Origin: Adenophora triphylla var. japonica
Taxonomy: Eukaryota > Streptophyta > Magnoliopsida > Asterales > Campanulaceae
Direction of reading: 5' to 3'
DNA length: 64,000 nt
NCBI GenBank assembly: GCA_022495995.1
Contig: JAFEMH010000522.1
Coordinates: forward strand, 667,885 to 731,884
Part shown: positions 1 to 11,346 of the stretch, in pieces
How the letters are laid out: the number at the start of each line of letters is the position of its first letter
How positions within the stretch are numbered: position 1 is the first letter of the stretch
Notes under the pieces: generated by a model
What the model saw: the letters and a program-made list of their open reading frames with translations, nothing else
What the model was told of the DNA's origin: nothing
The model's database searches: none
Made by a program: the position numbers and the translations under genes

Positions 1-1918
1 ACCCCGACAATACCCAAAAGCTCACTGCCAAACTCCTTTCCGCCCTTACTTGGCCGGTCCTCCTGTCTCGGGATCTAAAAACATTTAAAGGGAGAGGGGT
101 GAGAATAAATCTCAGCAAGCTATTATGAATGCAGCAATATGCCAAATAAAATGCAACACCGAACAAGTTGCACATAACACATTGGAAAAGCTGTAAACAC
201 ATTCCATTACCTTGGTTTACCTTTTCCCGTCTGAACAATAGTCGTACAACATTGGGTATAATAGTACTCCAATCTTACAGTGAGCTGCTTAAGCAATACT
301 CACATCTTATAAGACCCGTTTTTCAGGGAACCAAATAAGATAGTAGCAACTCTGTAAGGCTTTTGACTCAATACAGATGCTATACCCCGACCTGTGGCCA
401 CAGGAGGGGACGGTCACAGATATAACATAATCCGATCACATTAGGTCACACTTCCATAATTGATCGTATTATGTTATACCCCCAACATCAGCTGATTGAC
501 AAATATCAAGCACATAATAGTTACTTGAAACATAATCCACAAAAGGGATAACAATATAGCAACATGGTAAAATATACTCATGTCCAACCAATATCATAGT
601 GCCACATTTAAATCAATACACTATGCATAATATAACATTGTATAAGAACTCAAGTAAGGCAAGGAAGTATCATCAATCCATCCTACAAGGTCATTATACT
701 TATAATACAAGGCCTCTATGAAGATTCGAGTTCAATTTACCAAGTGGGAGTCACAATCTATAAGTGACCAAATAAGATTGCTAACTAATTCTGGTTCAAC
801 TTTAAAGTTCAGTTCTGAAGGCTTGGGCGACCGCCCATACCACTTGGGCGACCGCCCAAGTGGATTTCAAAAGGTCCCTAAGTTCCTGCCCTCTTGGGCG
901 ACCGCACAACACCTCTTGGGCGACCGCCCAAGAGGCTTTCCAAGGCACTCAAGCTTCTGGCCACATGGGCGGCCGCTCATGGCCCCTTGGGCGACCGCCC
1001 AAGTGCCTGATCCAGAAATTCCCAGGTTTCCTAAGTTACTCTCTTACCATTTTTCTTTTCCTTTACAATACTCCTTATACTCATGAACACCAAGTAATTT
1101 CTAGCTCTACAAGGATCATCATAAAATCATGTAAACCCAAAATAAGTAATTCTAGATTATTTATCATTACACCCTCCACCCATTTCACATCCTCTAGGTT
1201 ATCTTCCAAGAACATAAACTTCATTCTATTCCATTTACTACTCATTCAACTCCTATAAAATTCCCAAAGCATGAACCAAACATCATAAGAACAAGGAGAA
1301 CATTAAGGAGAGTATGAACAAGTAAGAGAAGGGAAATCATAACAACTCACCCTAGGTTTTTAGAATAGAATGTTGATCTTCTTAGCTTGATTTGTTCCTC
1401 TAGATGATCCAACCTCAAAAATGCTCTTGGACTTGAAAATGGTGGAGAAATGGGCTAGCTACAAGACTTGGAATGGGGAGGCTTCAATGGAGCTTTCCAT
1501 GGAGGAATGTAAGAGTGAAAATGAGAAGGAGGAGGGAGGTGAATAGGGGAAGTATGGGAAGGGGAAAGGGAGAGCATGGGAGGTAAGGTGTGTGTTGACT
1601 AATGAGGGGAAGGAGAGTGAATTAGGGAGGATGGTCCCCTCCCCTCCCCACCTCAACTTATTTTCCAAGGCTTTCACCAATTAAGCCATTTAAATGAAAC
1701 CCCTTATTTCCCATTATTTAATCTACTCAATTTCACTTCCCCATACTTTTTATCAAATTTCTATTTTTATATTTTCTTTTAGAACAATAATTTATTTTCC
1801 TATCATTTATCCTAATATAATAAATCAAGTATATAAAAATGGACACATAATATTAACAGAAATATTAAAAGCACACCATATGATATTAAAATTAGTGCCT
1901 AGGGTTAGGGTCGTTACA
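1..1918 (-). repeat. G1 3' LTR (left, missing about 292 bp at the window edge)
   Basis: Base 1 aligns with base 6771 of the right LTR and the two match base for base except for scattered changes. The LTR ends in GGGTCGTTACA at 1918, which on the element strand is its TG start. It contains the palindrome cluster at 822-1004 and the conserved TGAGA...TCTCA stem-loop near 99-114. Confidence 0.95.
822..1004. promoter_or_regulatory. G1 left-LTR palindrome cluster (TGGGCGACCGCCCA type)
   Basis: Six copies or near-copies of TGGGCGACCGCCCA lie within about 180 bp. The stem is TGGGCG/CGCCCA around a 2-nt AC centre. The flanking arms differ between copies but stay complementary (CACTTGGGCG with CGCCCAAGTG; CCTCTTGGGCG with CGCCCAAGAGG). 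One copy has a GGCC centre (about 964-981). On the element strand the cluster is upstream of the TATA-like region near 690-705, so it sits in the U3 promoter. Confidence 0.8.
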
Positions 1919-1935
1919 CTCACTCCCCCTTAAAG
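1919..1935 (-). other. G1 polypurine tract
   Basis: On the minus strand this reads CTTTAAGGGGGAGTGAG immediately before the LTR TG. A purine run at the pol/3' LTR boundary is the plus-strand primer of LTR retrotransposons. The same sequence adjoins the LTRs of G2 (18559) and G4 (57566). Confidence 0.85.
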
Positions 1936-1952
1936 AAAATTCGTCCCGAATT

Positions 1953-3179
1953 TTAAAAAGACTTACTTGAATTTTCAAACAACCACGGATATTTCGCTCT
2001 CATCTCCGACTCTAGCTCCCACGTTGCTTCCTCAACGGTATGATTCTTCCAAAGGACCTTCACTATAGGGATACTCTTAGTTCTCAACTCCTTAACTTGG
2101 AATTCTAAGACTCTTAATGGCTCTTCAACATAAGATATGTCCGCTTGGACATCGTCGGGGGGAGAACTCAAGATGTGGGAAGGATCATGACAATACTTCC
2201 TCAACATAGAAACATGGAAAACATCATGGAGTAAAGAAAGAGACGGAGGTAATGCCAACCGGTAAGCCAAATCTCCAATCTTCTCTAAGATCTCAAACGG
2301 ACCAACGAACCTCGGAGCCAATTTACCCTTATTACCAAACCTTTTGATTCCCGTCCTCGGAGAGACCTTCAAGAACACAAAGTCACCAACCTGAAAAGAT
2401 AAATCCCGTCTTCTATTGTCGGCGTAGCTTTTCTGTCTACTCTGAGCCGTCTTCAATCTATCCCGAATCACCTTGATCTTCTCCGTAGAATCTCGAACCA
2501 AATCCGGGCCCCAAAGTCTCGCTTCACCAACCTCGTCCCAACACATCGGAGATCGACACTTCCTACCATACAACGCTTCATACGGAGCCATCTCAATACT
2601 AGACTGATAACTGTTGTTGTAGGCAAACTCCACTAAAGGTAGATGATCCTCCCATGACAATTGGAAATCCATCACACAAGCCCGTAACATATCCTCAAGT
2701 ATCTGAATAGTTCTCTCGGACTGACCGTCGGTTTGAGGATGAAACGCCGTACTGAAACACAATTTAGAACCCAAGGCTTCATGCAATGCTCTCCAAAACC
2801 TAGAAGTAAATCTCGGATCTCTGTCGGAAACAATACTAACCGGAACCCCGTGAAGTCTCACAATCTCCTTCATATACAACTGAGCTAACTTCTCTAACGA
2901 AAACTTGGTTGATACCGGAAGAAAATGAGCCGACTTCGTTAACCGATCCACAATAACCCAAATAGCATCCATCTTCTTCGCGGTAAGAGGTAAACCCGAA
3001 ACAAAATCCATCGAAATCCCTTCCCATTTCCATTCCGGAATATCCAATGGTTGAAGTAGTCCCGCCGGTCTCTGATGTTTAGCCTTAATCTGTTGACAAG
3101 TCAAACACTTGGACACATAATCCTCAATTTCCCTCTTCATACCATTCCACCAATACCCACGCTTCAAGTCTTGATACAT
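1953..3179 (-). CDS. G1 integrase with C-terminal chromodomain (pol 3' part)
   Basis: 408 codons. The N-terminus has the CLTCQQ part of the HHCC zinc motif (residues about 29-34) within [19 protein letters not shown] context; the paired histidine region lies upstream in the other frame. The catalytic core shows SMDFVSGLP (first D), [13 protein letters not shown] (second D) and HPQTDGQSERT (E), the DDE triad. The last about 60 residues, with VLEFQVKELRTKSIPIVKVLW and TWELESEMRAKYPWLF, form a chromodomain, which in this family directs integration to chromatin carrying particular histone marks. The frame is separated from the RNase H frame by a 2-base deletion near 3250 (TCCGCATGAAGG versus TCCGGTAACGAAGG in G4). 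It belongs to one original gag-pol polyprotein. Confidence 0.93.
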   Translation of the reverse strand: MYQDLKRGYWWNGMKREIEDYVSKCLTCQQIKAKHQRPAGLLQPLDIPEWKWEGISMDFVSGLPLTAKKMDAIWVIVDRLTKSAHFLPVSTKFSLEKLAQLYMKEIVRLHGVPVSIVSDRDPRFTSRFWRALHEALGSKLCFSTAFHPQTDGQSERTIQILEDMLRACVMDFQLSWEDHLPLVEFAYNNSYQSSIEMAPYEALYGRKCRSPMCWDEVGEARLWGPDLVRDSTEKIKVIRDRLKTAQSRQKSYADNRRRDLSFQVGDFVFLKVSPRTGIKRFGNKGKLAPRFVGPFEILEKIGDLAYRLALPPSLSLLHDVFHVSMLRKYCHDPSHILSSPPDDVQADISYVEEPLRVLEFQVKELRTKSIPIVKVLWKNHTVEEATWELESEMRAKYPWLFENSSKSF

Positions 3180-3213
3180 TTTGGTACTACCCGGATGAAT
3201 CGCAAACTTGGAC

Positions 3214-3837
3214 TTATGGCCATCCTCTAAAACACGCTTCTTGATTTCCGCATGAAGGAACGCAAATTCTCCCTTGGAAAGTTAAAATCCCATCTCTATT
3301 CAAAGCAAATTCCCCGGCTTTCCCCTCTTGTACTTGATCAAAAATTTTCTTCAATTCCGGATCACCTTGTTGAGCTTCCTTCAAATCTCCATACAAAGTA
3401 GGAACGGCTCGAACATTCGCAATAATTACCTCACTCTTCAATTCTCGGGAACTCAAAGCTGTCACATACGCCTTTCGGCTAATCGCATCCGCCACTACAT
3501 TGGCCTTCCCCGGGTGATAAGAAATTATACAATCAAAATCCTTCAAGAACTCAAGCCATCTCCTTTGTCGGTTGTTCAACTCCTTTTGAGTAAATAAGTA
3601 CTTCAAACTTTTATGGTCGGTAAAAATCTCAAACTTCGCCCCATAAAGGTAGTGCTTCCACTTATGCAACGCAAATACAATCGCCGCCAATTCCATATCA
3701 TGAGTAGGATAATTCTGTTCCGCCGGTGATAACTTCCTAGAGGCATACGCAATAACCTTCCCATTTTGCATAAGAACACAACCCAAACCCGCCTTCGAGG
3801 CATCACTATAGATTACAAAATTCTCACAACCATCCAA
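3214..3837 (-). CDS. G1 RNase H domain segment of pol (frameshifted)
   Basis: 207 codons containing a gypsy RNase [17 protein letters not shown] (catalytic D), [15 protein letters not shown] (E), [13 protein letters not shown] (D) and [12 protein letters not shown] (D), then the linker to the integrase zinc region. It degrades the RNA strand of the RNA-DNA hybrid during reverse transcription. It overlaps the upstream frame because two bases are missing near 3835 (CCATCCAAGGG here, CCATCCGGAAGGG in G4), and a second indel near 3250 separates it from integrase. The ATG at 3837 is incidental; the domain is translated from the gag start in an intact copy. Confidence 0.9.
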   Translation of the reverse strand: MDGCENFVIYSDASKAGLGCVLMQNGKVIAYASRKLSPAEQNYPTHDMELAAIVFALHKWKHYLYGAKFEIFTDHKSLKYLFTQKELNNRQRRWLEFLKDFDCIISYHPGKANVVADAISRKAYVTALSSRELKSEVIIANVRAVPTLYGDLKEAQQGDPELKKIFDQVQEGKAGEFALNRDGILTFQGRICVPSCGNQEACFRGWP

Positions 3838-6422
3838 GGGTAAGAACAGGAGCCGTCGTCAACCTCTTTCTTCAATTCATTAAAACTTTCTTCACACTTA
3901 GAATCCCATACAAACGATACATCTTTCCGAGTCAACCTAGTCAATGGGGTAGCAATCCGAGAAAACCCCTCAATGAACCTCCGATAATACCCCGCCAAAC
4001 CAAGAAAACTACGGACCTCGGTCACAGTCGAAGGTTGCTTCCAATTAACCACGGCTTCAATCTTTGAAGGGTCCACGGAAATTCCCGAACTCGACACAAC
4101 ATGCCCCAAGAAAGAAACCTGCTCAAGCCAAAACTCACACTTGCTGAACTTGGCGTACAACTGCTTCTCACGAAGAACTGACAAAACAATCCTCAAATGA
4201 TTTTCATGCTCTTCCCGGGACTTAGAATACACGAGGATGTCATCTATGAAGACCACCACAAAACTATCAAGGTAAGGCTTGAAAACACGGTTCATCATAT
4301 CCATAAACACGGCTGGAGCATTAGTCAACCCAAACGGCATCACAACAAACTCATAGTGACCATATCTAGTTCGGAAAGCTGTTTTGGCAATATCATCCGG
4401 CCTAATCTTCAACTGATGGTATCCGCTTCTCAAATCAAGTTTTGAGTAGATAACGGAACCTTGGAGTTGGTCAAATAAATCATCTATGTGCGGAAGAGGA
4501 TACTTATTCTTTATGGTGGCTTGGTTCAACAAACGATAATCTATACATAATCGTAAGGTACCATCCTTCTTCCTAACAAATAGAACCGGTGCTCCCCACG
4601 GAGACACACTAGGGCGAATAAAACCCCGGTCTAGCAATTCTTGCAATTGGACCTTCAACTCTTTTAACTCGGCCGGAGCCATTCTATAGGGTGCTTTAGA
4701 GATAGGGGCGGTACCGGGTACTAAGTCAATGCAAAACTCTACCTCACGATCCGGAGGCATAGAGTACTCACTAGAAAACACGTCACTAAACTCATTCACA
4801 ACCGGGACATGAGCTAACTCGGGGGACTTCTTATTGGAATCTACCACATAAGCCAAGTAACCCGCACACCCCTTAGATAGCATCTTTCTAGCTTTTAAGG
4901 CGGAAATAACATGTAAACCAAACATAGATTTATCCGCATCAAATATAAAAGTAGGCACATCAGGCATAGCAAATGAGACGCGTTTTCTACGACAGTCTAC
5001 CAAAGCATGACACTGACTCAACCAATCCATTCCAAGGATCACATCAAAATCACGGATTGGTAACTCGACCAAATCCACCGGCAATACATGCCCACATATA
5101 GTCACATCACAACCACGATATATCAAAGAAGATGCAAGGCACTCTCCCATAGGAGTAGAGACCTCCAACACATAAGGCATAGATTCAGGCAAAATGTGCA
5201 ATGAGAATGCAAAATGAGATGCCACAAATGAATGGGAAGACCCGGGATCTATAAGAATGCGGGCCTTAACTCCTGAGACAGGGACTATACCTCTAATGAC
5301 GGCATTGGGATCGACCTCTCCTCGACCCAAAGCAAACACTCGACCTTGCACTCTATCTTTTGGTTTCCCGTCGACATCTCTCTTCACACCACTACCTTGT
5401 CCCCCTTGACCACTACCCGCAGCTTGCTTACTCTGCCACTTGGGACAATTCCTCCGGAAATGGCCTGTCGACCCACACTCCAAACACTTGCCTTGCTTGC
5501 TCCAACACTTGTCCTCCGAATGCCCTTGCCTCTTGCAATATCCACACGTTGTCCCAAACTGACCGGAAGTCGAACGATTTGCCGGAGCCGCTACGTTTCC
5601 TCCTCGATTTGCTCCCGAAGTAAATGTCCTTGGCTGCCCTCTGTTCTGTCCCGAACCTTGACCTTGGAATCTATTTCTGTTCCCACCTTCATTTTTACCA
5701 CGATGCTCTTCTATGTCATTCTCAATCCGATACGCCATGTTCACAACCGCTTGGAAGTTGGCGAAGTCATGAGTCAAAAGCTGCTTCCTGAACTCTACCC
5801 TTAAGCCTTTCACAAACCTGTAGATACGCCTCTCTTCATCCGGTACCAAATGAGGACAATATCGGGCCAACTCCGTAAACTTTGCTGAATACTGTGCTAT
5901 AGACATTGTCCCTTGCTCCAATTTCAGAAATTCAACCTCTTTCTTATCTCTAGTCACCATCGGAACGAAGTGATCCCGGAACTTACGGGTGAAATTCTCC
6001 CAAGTTTGCGATGTCAAATCCCGGTCCCAACCATCTTTCACTACCTGCCAACAGTGCTCCGCGGGTCCTTCCAACTTGAAAACGGCACATCTCACCTTTT
6101 CCGCATCCGAACTCTCCATAGCTATGAAAATCTTATTCATTGCTTCAAGCCACCTTTCCGCCTTCACCGGATCCGGATCTCCGTTGAAGCTAGGAGGAGA
6201 CATCTTCACGAACTTCTCTAGACCATGGTGCCCTTGCCTACCTTCGGGTTGTTGTTGTCCCCTACCTTGATTCTGAGCTGTCATATTCTGAAAAAACACT
6301 CGAAACATATCCATCATTTCGGCATTCGGATTACCAACATTACCCAAAGCCCGATTCTGATCACCATCATTTCCCGCCATTAGTACAAACTCCTGCATTA
6401 AACACTCGACGTCAGTTATCAC
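3813..6422 (-). CDS. G1 Gag-protease-reverse transcriptase polyprotein
   Basis: 869 codons. Residues about 60-270 are the Gag core ([27 protein letters not shown]). Two CCHC zinc knuckles follow ([14 protein letters not shown] near 290; [14 protein letters not shown] near 312). The aspartic protease motif reads IDPGSSHSF (near 390), with DPG in place of the common DSG/DTG; all sister copies share it. RT follows with [24 protein letters not shown] and the catalytic FIDDIL (near 728). The frame continues to the start of RNase H, where a 2-bp deletion ends it. Start: the ATG at 6422 opens the frame, but the ATG at 6380 (MAGNDG) is equally possible. The gene starts about 45 bp inside the PBS. Confidence 0.93.
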   Translation of the reverse strand: MITDVECLMQEFVLMAGNDGDQNRALGNVGNPNAEMMDMFRVFFQNMTAQNQGRGQQQPEGRQGHHGLEKFVKMSPPSFNGDPDPVKAERWLEAMNKIFIAMESSDAEKVRCAVFKLEGPAEHCWQVVKDGWDRDLTSQTWENFTRKFRDHFVPMVTRDKKEVEFLKLEQGTMSIAQYSAKFTELARYCPHLVPDEERRIYRFVKGLRVEFRKQLLTHDFANFQAVVNMAYRIENDIEEHRGKNEGGNRNRFQGQGSGQNRGQPRTFTSGANRGGNVAAPANRSTSGQFGTTCGYCKRQGHSEDKCWSKQGKCLECGSTGHFRRNCPKWQSKQAAGSGQGGQGSGVKRDVDGKPKDRVQGRVFALGRGEVDPNAVIRGIVPVSGVKARILIDPGSSHSFVASHFAFSLHILPESMPYVLEVSTPMGECLASSLIYRGCDVTICGHVLPVDLVELPIRDFDVILGMDWLSQCHALVDCRRKRVSFAMPDVPTFIFDADKSMFGLHVISALKARKMLSKGCAGYLAYVVDSNKKSPELAHVPVVNEFSDVFSSEYSMPPDREVEFCIDLVPGTAPISKAPYRMAPAELKELKVQLQELLDRGFIRPSVSPWGAPVLFVRKKDGTLRLCIDYRLLNQATIKNKYPLPHIDDLFDQLQGSVIYSKLDLRSGYHQLKIRPDDIAKTAFRTRYGHYEFVVMPFGLTNAPAVFMDMMNRVFKPYLDSFVVVFIDDILVYSKSREEHENHLRIVLSVLREKQLYAKFSKCEFWLEQVSFLGHVVSSSGISVDPSKIEAVVNWKQPSTVTEVRSFLGLAGYYRRFIEGFSRIATPLTRLTRKDVSFVWDSKCEESFNELKKEVDDGSCSYPWMVVRIL

Positions 6423-6464
6423 ACACTCTCACTCAGCTAGACTCTACCCGAGAACTCTAACCGA

Positions 6465-6476
6465 GCTCTGATACCA
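6465..6476 (-). other. G1 primer binding site (initiator-Met tRNA)
   Basis: On the minus strand TGGTATCAGAGC starts 2 nt after the end of the 5' LTR. This is the usual plant PBS complementary to the 3' end of tRNA-iMet and fixes the minus-strand orientation. Confidence 0.93.
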
Positions 6477-6478
6477 AC

Positions 6479-8709
6479 TGTGAGGACCCCGACCCGGAAC
6501 CTACACGTGTCCCGAGTTGGAGCGTCCCCAAACTACCCAAACTTACTAAACTTTTAAAACTTGGATTTAACTTTCACATATAAACATCATTAACATTGTC
6601 ATTTCAAAATAACTCCACTCCTCTCCACTTTGGAGGAGTTGACCAACTTTGAAAACATCCACCTGTTTAGTTACAAAAGATATTGGTTTTAACGTAGAAA
6701 TGTAAAGTTTATAATTACAAACTCCTTAAAGGAATTATAACAAAATATATTTTCTACGCCAACCTAACGTACCCCGACAATACCCAAAAGCTCACTGCCA
6801 AACTCCTTTCCGCCCTTACTTGGCCGGTCCTCCTGTCTCGGGATCTAAAAACATTTAAAGGGAGAGGGGTGAGAATAAATCTCAGCAAGCTATTATGAAT
6901 GCAGCAATATGCCAAATAAAATGCAACACCGAACAAGTTGCACATAACACATTGGAAAAGCTGTAAACACATTCCATTACCTTGGTTTACCTTTTCCCGT
7001 CTGAACAATAGTCGTACAACATTGGGTATAATAGTACTCCAATCTTACAGTGAGCTGCTTAAGCAATACTCACATCTTATAAGACCCGTTTTTCAGGGAA
7101 CCAAATAAGATAGTAGCAACTCTGTAAGGCTTTTGGCTCAATACAGATGCTATACCCCGACCTGTGGCCACAGGAGGGGACGGTCACAGATATAACATGG
7201 AGGGGACGGTCACAGATATAACATAATCTGATCACATTAGGTCACACTTCCATAATTGATCGTATTATGTTATACCCCCAACATCAGCTGATTGACAAAT
7301 ATCAAGCACATAATAGTTACTTGAAACATAATCCACAAAAGGGATAACAATATAGCAACATGGTAAAATATACTCATGTCCAACCAATATCATAGTGCCA
7401 CATTTAAATCAATACACTATGCATAATATAACATTGTATAAGAACTCAAGTAAGGCAAGGAAGTATCATCAATCCATCCTACAAGGTCATTATACTTATA
7501 ATACAAGGCCTCTATGAAGATTCGAGTTCAATTTACCAAGTGGGAGTCACAATCTATAAGTGACCAAATAAGATTGCTAACTAATTCTGGTTCAACTTTA
7601 AAGTTCAGTTCTGAAGGCTTGGGCGACCGCCCATACCACTTGGGCGACCGCCCAAGTGGATTTCAAAGGGTCCCTAAGTTCCTGCCCTCTTGGGCGACCG
7701 CACAACACCTCTTGGGCGACCGCCCAAGAGGCTTTCCAAGGCACTCAAGCTTCTGGCCACATGGGCGGCCGCTCATGGCCCCTTGGGCGACCGCCCAAGT
7801 GCCCGATCCGTAAATTCCTGTGTTTCCTAAGTTACTCTCTTACCATTTTTCTTTTCCTTTACAATACTCCTTATACTCATGAACACCAAGTAATTTCTAG
7901 CTCTACAAGGATCATCATAAAATCATGTAAACCCAAAATAAGTAATTCTAGATTATTTATCATTACACCCTCCACCCATTTCACATCCTCTAGGTTATCT
8001 TCCAAGAACATAAACTTCATTCTATTCCATTTACTACTCATTCAACTCCTATAAAATTCTCAAAGCATGAACCAAACATCATAAGAACAAGGAGAACATT
8101 AAGGAGAGTATGAACAAGTAAGAGAAGGGAAATCATAACAACTCACCCTAGGTTTTTAGAATAGAATGTTGATCTTCTTAGCTTGATTTGTTCCTCTAGA
8201 TGATCCAACCTAAAAAATGCTCTTGGACTTGAAAATGGTGGAGAAATGGGCTAGCTACAAGACTTGGAATGGGGAGGCTTCAATGGAGCTTTCTATGGAG
8301 GAATGTAAGAGTGAAAATGAGAAGGAGGAGGGAGGTGAATAGGGAAAGTATGGGAAGGGGAAAGGGAGAGCATGGGAGGTAAGGTGTGTGTTGACTAATG
8401 AGGGGAATGAGAGTGAATTAGGGAGGATGGTCCCCTCCCCACCTCAACTTATTTTCCAAGGCTTTCACCAATTAAGTCATTTAAATGAAACCCCTTATTT
8501 CCCATTATTTAATCTACTCAATTTCACTTCTCCATACTTTTTATCAAATTTCTATTTTTATATTTTCTTTTAGAACAATAATTTATTTTCCTATCATTTA
8601 TCCTAATATAATAAATCAAGTATATAAAAATGGACACATAATATTAACAGAAATATTAAAAGCACACCATATAATATTAAAATTAGTGCCTAGGGTTAGG
8701 GTCGTTACA
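6479..8709 (-). repeat. G1 5' LTR (right, complete, 2231 bp)
   Basis: Starts TGTGAGGACCCC and ends GGGTCGTTACA. Relative to the left LTR it has a 26-bp tandem duplication at about 7173-7225 (unit around GGAGGGGACGGTCACAG) and one CCCCT fewer near 8440. Open reading frames over the palindrome cluster are not genes. A TATA-like stretch in minus orientation lies near 7488-7502. Confidence 0.95.
7618..7800. promoter_or_regulatory. G1 right-LTR palindrome cluster
   Basis: Same six-copy TGGGCGACCGCCCA cluster as at 822-1004, with the same covarying outer arms. On the element strand it lies about 120-300 bp upstream of the TATA-like region near 7490. Confidence 0.8.
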
Positions 8710-9175
8710 AGTTATGTGTGACATATCCTTGGCCCAAATTTTAATTAATGTGAATTTACGTCAATCTTGTTTTGTTTTTATAATATATGAGGGAGAGAGA
8801 AAGAGAACGGGGCTGGAACTTGCTCTTTTTATGCCAAATGTAGAAATTTTCTAATACCCCCCTTAAAATATGTCTTTTTTTAATAAATGTCATTTTTATA
8901 CTTATATTAGTTTTTAACAATGGAATAAGAGCAGTTACATTGAGAGCTTTTTAATAAATTTTTGTTTTTCTGAAAAGATATGTAGAGTTTTTGACCATAG
9001 TGAAAAATCTTAATGAGCTCCCTACTAATGAGTAGCTCGTTGTGGCATATATAAAAAAGAAAAACTATTGTTTCGCTTCTATCACTCACTAAAAACGATA
9101 AATTGTAGTCTTAACCTAGAGTAAGAAGATTAAAATTATACAAAATGAATACATCTTATACAATTGTAGTAACCA
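8710..9175. other. AT-rich intergenic stretch, nothing recognised
   Basis: Sequence flanking G1. I see no coding frame with family motifs and no repeat structure beyond general AT richness. Confidence 0.6.
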
Positions 9176-9722
9176 AATGTCAGAAGGGACATTTACCAAA
9201 AACTACTTTTGAAAGATGTATATTACAAAAAAAAAAAAAATTCACATAAGTTGAATATTACAAAAACTCTTTAAATATTACAAAAAATACTTTTTAAAAA
9301 AAATCTTTTTTTTTGCTTTTATCTGTCAAACAACTGATAAATGCATTTATCAGTTGTTTTAACAAAAAAAATCAATCACAAAATACTCTTTAAAAATAGA
9401 TAAATAAATTTATCATTTGTTTAACAAAAAAATCAAGCACAAAATACTCTTTAAAAAAACTGATAATTGAATTTATCAATTATAAACAATTGATAAATTC
9501 ATTTAACAGTTGTATTAACCAATAAAACAAGGAAAAAATACTCTTTAAAAAACTGATAAATGAATTTATCAGTTATAAACAACTAATCAATGCATTTATC
9601 ATTTATTTTAAATGAACAAGCAAAAAAAAGTAGTTTTTTGTAATATCAAATCTTACATGTTTTTTTTTTTATATAAATAGCATCTTTTTGAGTTAGTTAT
9701 TGGTAAAAAAAAATCCCATGCC
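9176..9722. repeat. AT-rich inverted-repeat element (possible MITE)
   Basis: The ends carry imperfect inverted repeats (GGGACATTTACCAAAAAC at the left, TTATTGGTAAAAAAAAATCCC at the right), with an inner pair ACTACTTTT/AAAAGTAGT. The interior has four degenerate palindromic units built on ACTGATAAATGCATTTATCAGT, each separated by AAAATACTCTTTAAAAA. No target duplication was found, so a MITE is only one reading; an old inverted-repeat satellite is another. Confidence 0.4.
9328..9359. repeat. 32-bp perfect palindrome
   Basis: Arms AAACAACTGATAAATG and CATTTATCAGTTGTTT join without a spacer. Degenerate relatives follow at about 9395-9425, 9461-9505 and 9551-9610. Confidence 0.8.
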
Positions 9723-9882
9723 AGAATGCACAATATCAAATGAGTTTTCTATTTCTTATTAATAATATAAAATTTGTAGCATGTTTGTTTAGTCCTGTGA
9801 AATGTATTAAAACACCAATGTCCTTCAATATCTATCAGAAAATTAAAAATATCTTATATGCATGAAAGAAAGATGATTCATT

Positions 9883-10011
9883 CAGGCCCGTCTCAATAAC
9901 TACAGAGGCCCTGTGCGAAATGAGAATATGGGGCCCCGTTTGGAGAACACCCCATCGACTTCAGGCCCTAAATTGCAATTTGCCCTTCAAAAAATTAACA
10001 CAATAATCTGT

Positions 10012-10065
<54 letters not shown>

Positions 10066-10176
10066 CATATATATGTATATATATATATATTTAATGGATA
10101 TAGTTAAAATTGGGGCCCTTCAAAATTTGGGGCCCTGTGTAAAGGAACCTAATGTTTCATGACTGAACCGACCCTG
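9883..10176. mobile_element. Non-autonomous hAT element (294-bp MITE) with 8-bp TSD
   Basis: GATTCATT occurs at 9875-9882 and again at 10177-10184, an 8-bp direct duplication as hAT transposases make. The ends are imperfect inverted repeats starting CAGGCCCGTCTCA at the left and CAGGGTCGGTTCA on the opposite strand at the right (9 of 13 match). CAGGG-type ends are typical of the hAT superfamily. It has no coding capacity and contains a TA microsatellite. Confidence 0.85.
10012..10091. repeat. (TA)n microsatellite inside the hAT MITE
   Basis: About 80 bp of almost pure TA with a few TACATA interruptions. A short open frame of I/Y residues across it is an artefact. Confidence 0.95.
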
Positions 10177-10184
10177 GATTCATT

Positions 10185-11124
10185 AAGTAATGACATAGTA
10201 ATCTCGAATCTAATGTTTTGAAGGTTGTGTGTGAACTTACCTCTTTGAAATAGTAGATTCCATTTAGCAATGCACCCTCTCCAATCAAGGTTTTCCAGAT
10301 ACGGTCCTATGTCAATTTTAACAAATAAGTAAATATGATATGATATCATGGCTTAAATATCATATTAGATTGTAAATAAAGATAAGGTTTTAAGTAAATC
10401 AAGAAATATATTATGTCATGAATAACTATCTCTAACAACTATATTGTATCCGCCTTTGTAGCGATAATTTCTATCACATTTGGTAGCCAAATAAAGTTGG
10501 ACATATTCTTACAAAATATGTTATCAACTTCTATTTATTTGACATATAATTTCAAATTCGATTTTCTAAAATTCAAGTTACAAAAATAAGATATCTTACC
10601 ACAAACTTTCTCAATATCATAATTTTGCTTATAAAATCCTCAAAAGATCATGAAATTGCTCATATGAAAGAAGACGACGATTACTTTTTCTGATGCCTTA
10701 TATCAGAGTCACATGTATTAACATCATCGTTCCACTTTATCGTCTTCGTAATTGAGTGTGGCCTCATTTGTGGCCTCTAGTTTGAGAAGTTTTTTGCTAT
10801 GAACCGAGTGGATTGCATCTCGTCAACTAAATACACGTACCGGAGTACATTCAATCATATTAAATATCAAGAAATAAGCATATTATTCTAAGAACTCCCA
10901 ACACCTCATCTCCCTCGATGCTTAATTCTTTGTGAATAGTATTTGTCTCATAGCTGCATTATCCCATATGTCATAATTAGTGTCATTTAGTACACATGAA
11001 GTAAAAACAACACATGTTCTATTTGATGGGTGTTAGAAAAATGACATGAGTTGGTAAATTGGCTTGTTTGAAGTTTTAGATTTCATTGTCTGTTAAAAGC
11101 AATATGAACCCAAGATATCATTGC
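10185..11124. other. Intergenic, nothing recognised
   Basis: AT-rich unique-looking sequence with only short, motif-free open frames. Confidence 0.6.
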
Positions 11125-11142
11125 TATCGATATCATTAAAAA

Positions 11143-11346
11143 CAACAATAACAACAACAAAGCCTTAGTCCCAAAATAATTTGAGGTTGGCTAACAAGAA
11201 TTCTCATATGTCATCGTGTGAATATTCCGATTCTTGTCATGATAATGATAATGTGACAAAATTTTTACGCTGGCTGTCACAAGCCTACCGCAACCCTCAC
11301 CCTTTATCCTGACTTGGGACAGGCAAGGATAAATCCTTGGTGGGTT
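11143..11346 (-). mobile_element. Au-like SINE with 18-bp target-site duplication
   Basis: TATCGATATCATTAAAAA is present at 11125-11142 and exactly repeated at 11347-11364. The enclosed 204 bp reads, on the minus strand, from AACCCACCAAGG to a GGGACTAAGGCTTTG terminus followed by a TTG-repeat tail. That 3' end (GGCTTTGTTGTTG preceded by CCAACCTCAAA...TTTTGGGAC) is the signature of plant Au SINEs. Pol III A and B boxes are not clear, so the copy is probably diverged at its 5' end. Confidence 0.85.

Larger units (their letters stand above)
1..8709 (-). mobile_element. G1: chromodomain Ty3/gypsy LTR retrotransposon (left LTR cut by window edge)
   Basis: Two long direct repeats, 1-1918 and 6479-8709, flank a 4.56-kb internal region whose minus strand encodes Gag, protease, RT, RNase H, integrase and a C-terminal chromodomain in that order, the Ty3/gypsy arrangement of plant chromoviruses (Tekay/Del-like by domain make-up). 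The PBS matches initiator-Met tRNA and a purine tract adjoins the 3' LTR. The LTRs differ mainly by a 26-bp tandem duplication and a 5-bp length change, so insertion is recent. Two small indels split the gag-pol frame. The 5 bases after the right LTR are AGTTA; the matching target duplication would lie left of the window. Confidence 0.95.

Noticed and set aside
718..1258. Open frames across the G1 LTR encoding repeated LGDRP/GRPP peptides
   Set aside because: They follow the TGGGCGACCGCCCA palindromes in all frames and both LTR copies; no start context or domain. Regulatory or structural DNA, not a protein.
5240..5260. Protease DPGSSHSF instead of DSG/DTG as a sign of inactivation
   Set aside because: All gypsy copies in the window with this region share DPG, and such variants occur in plant gypsy proteases, so it is lineage-typical and not a lesion.
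9913..10107. Open frame rich in I, Y and H
   Set aside because: It is the TA microsatellite inside the hAT MITE.
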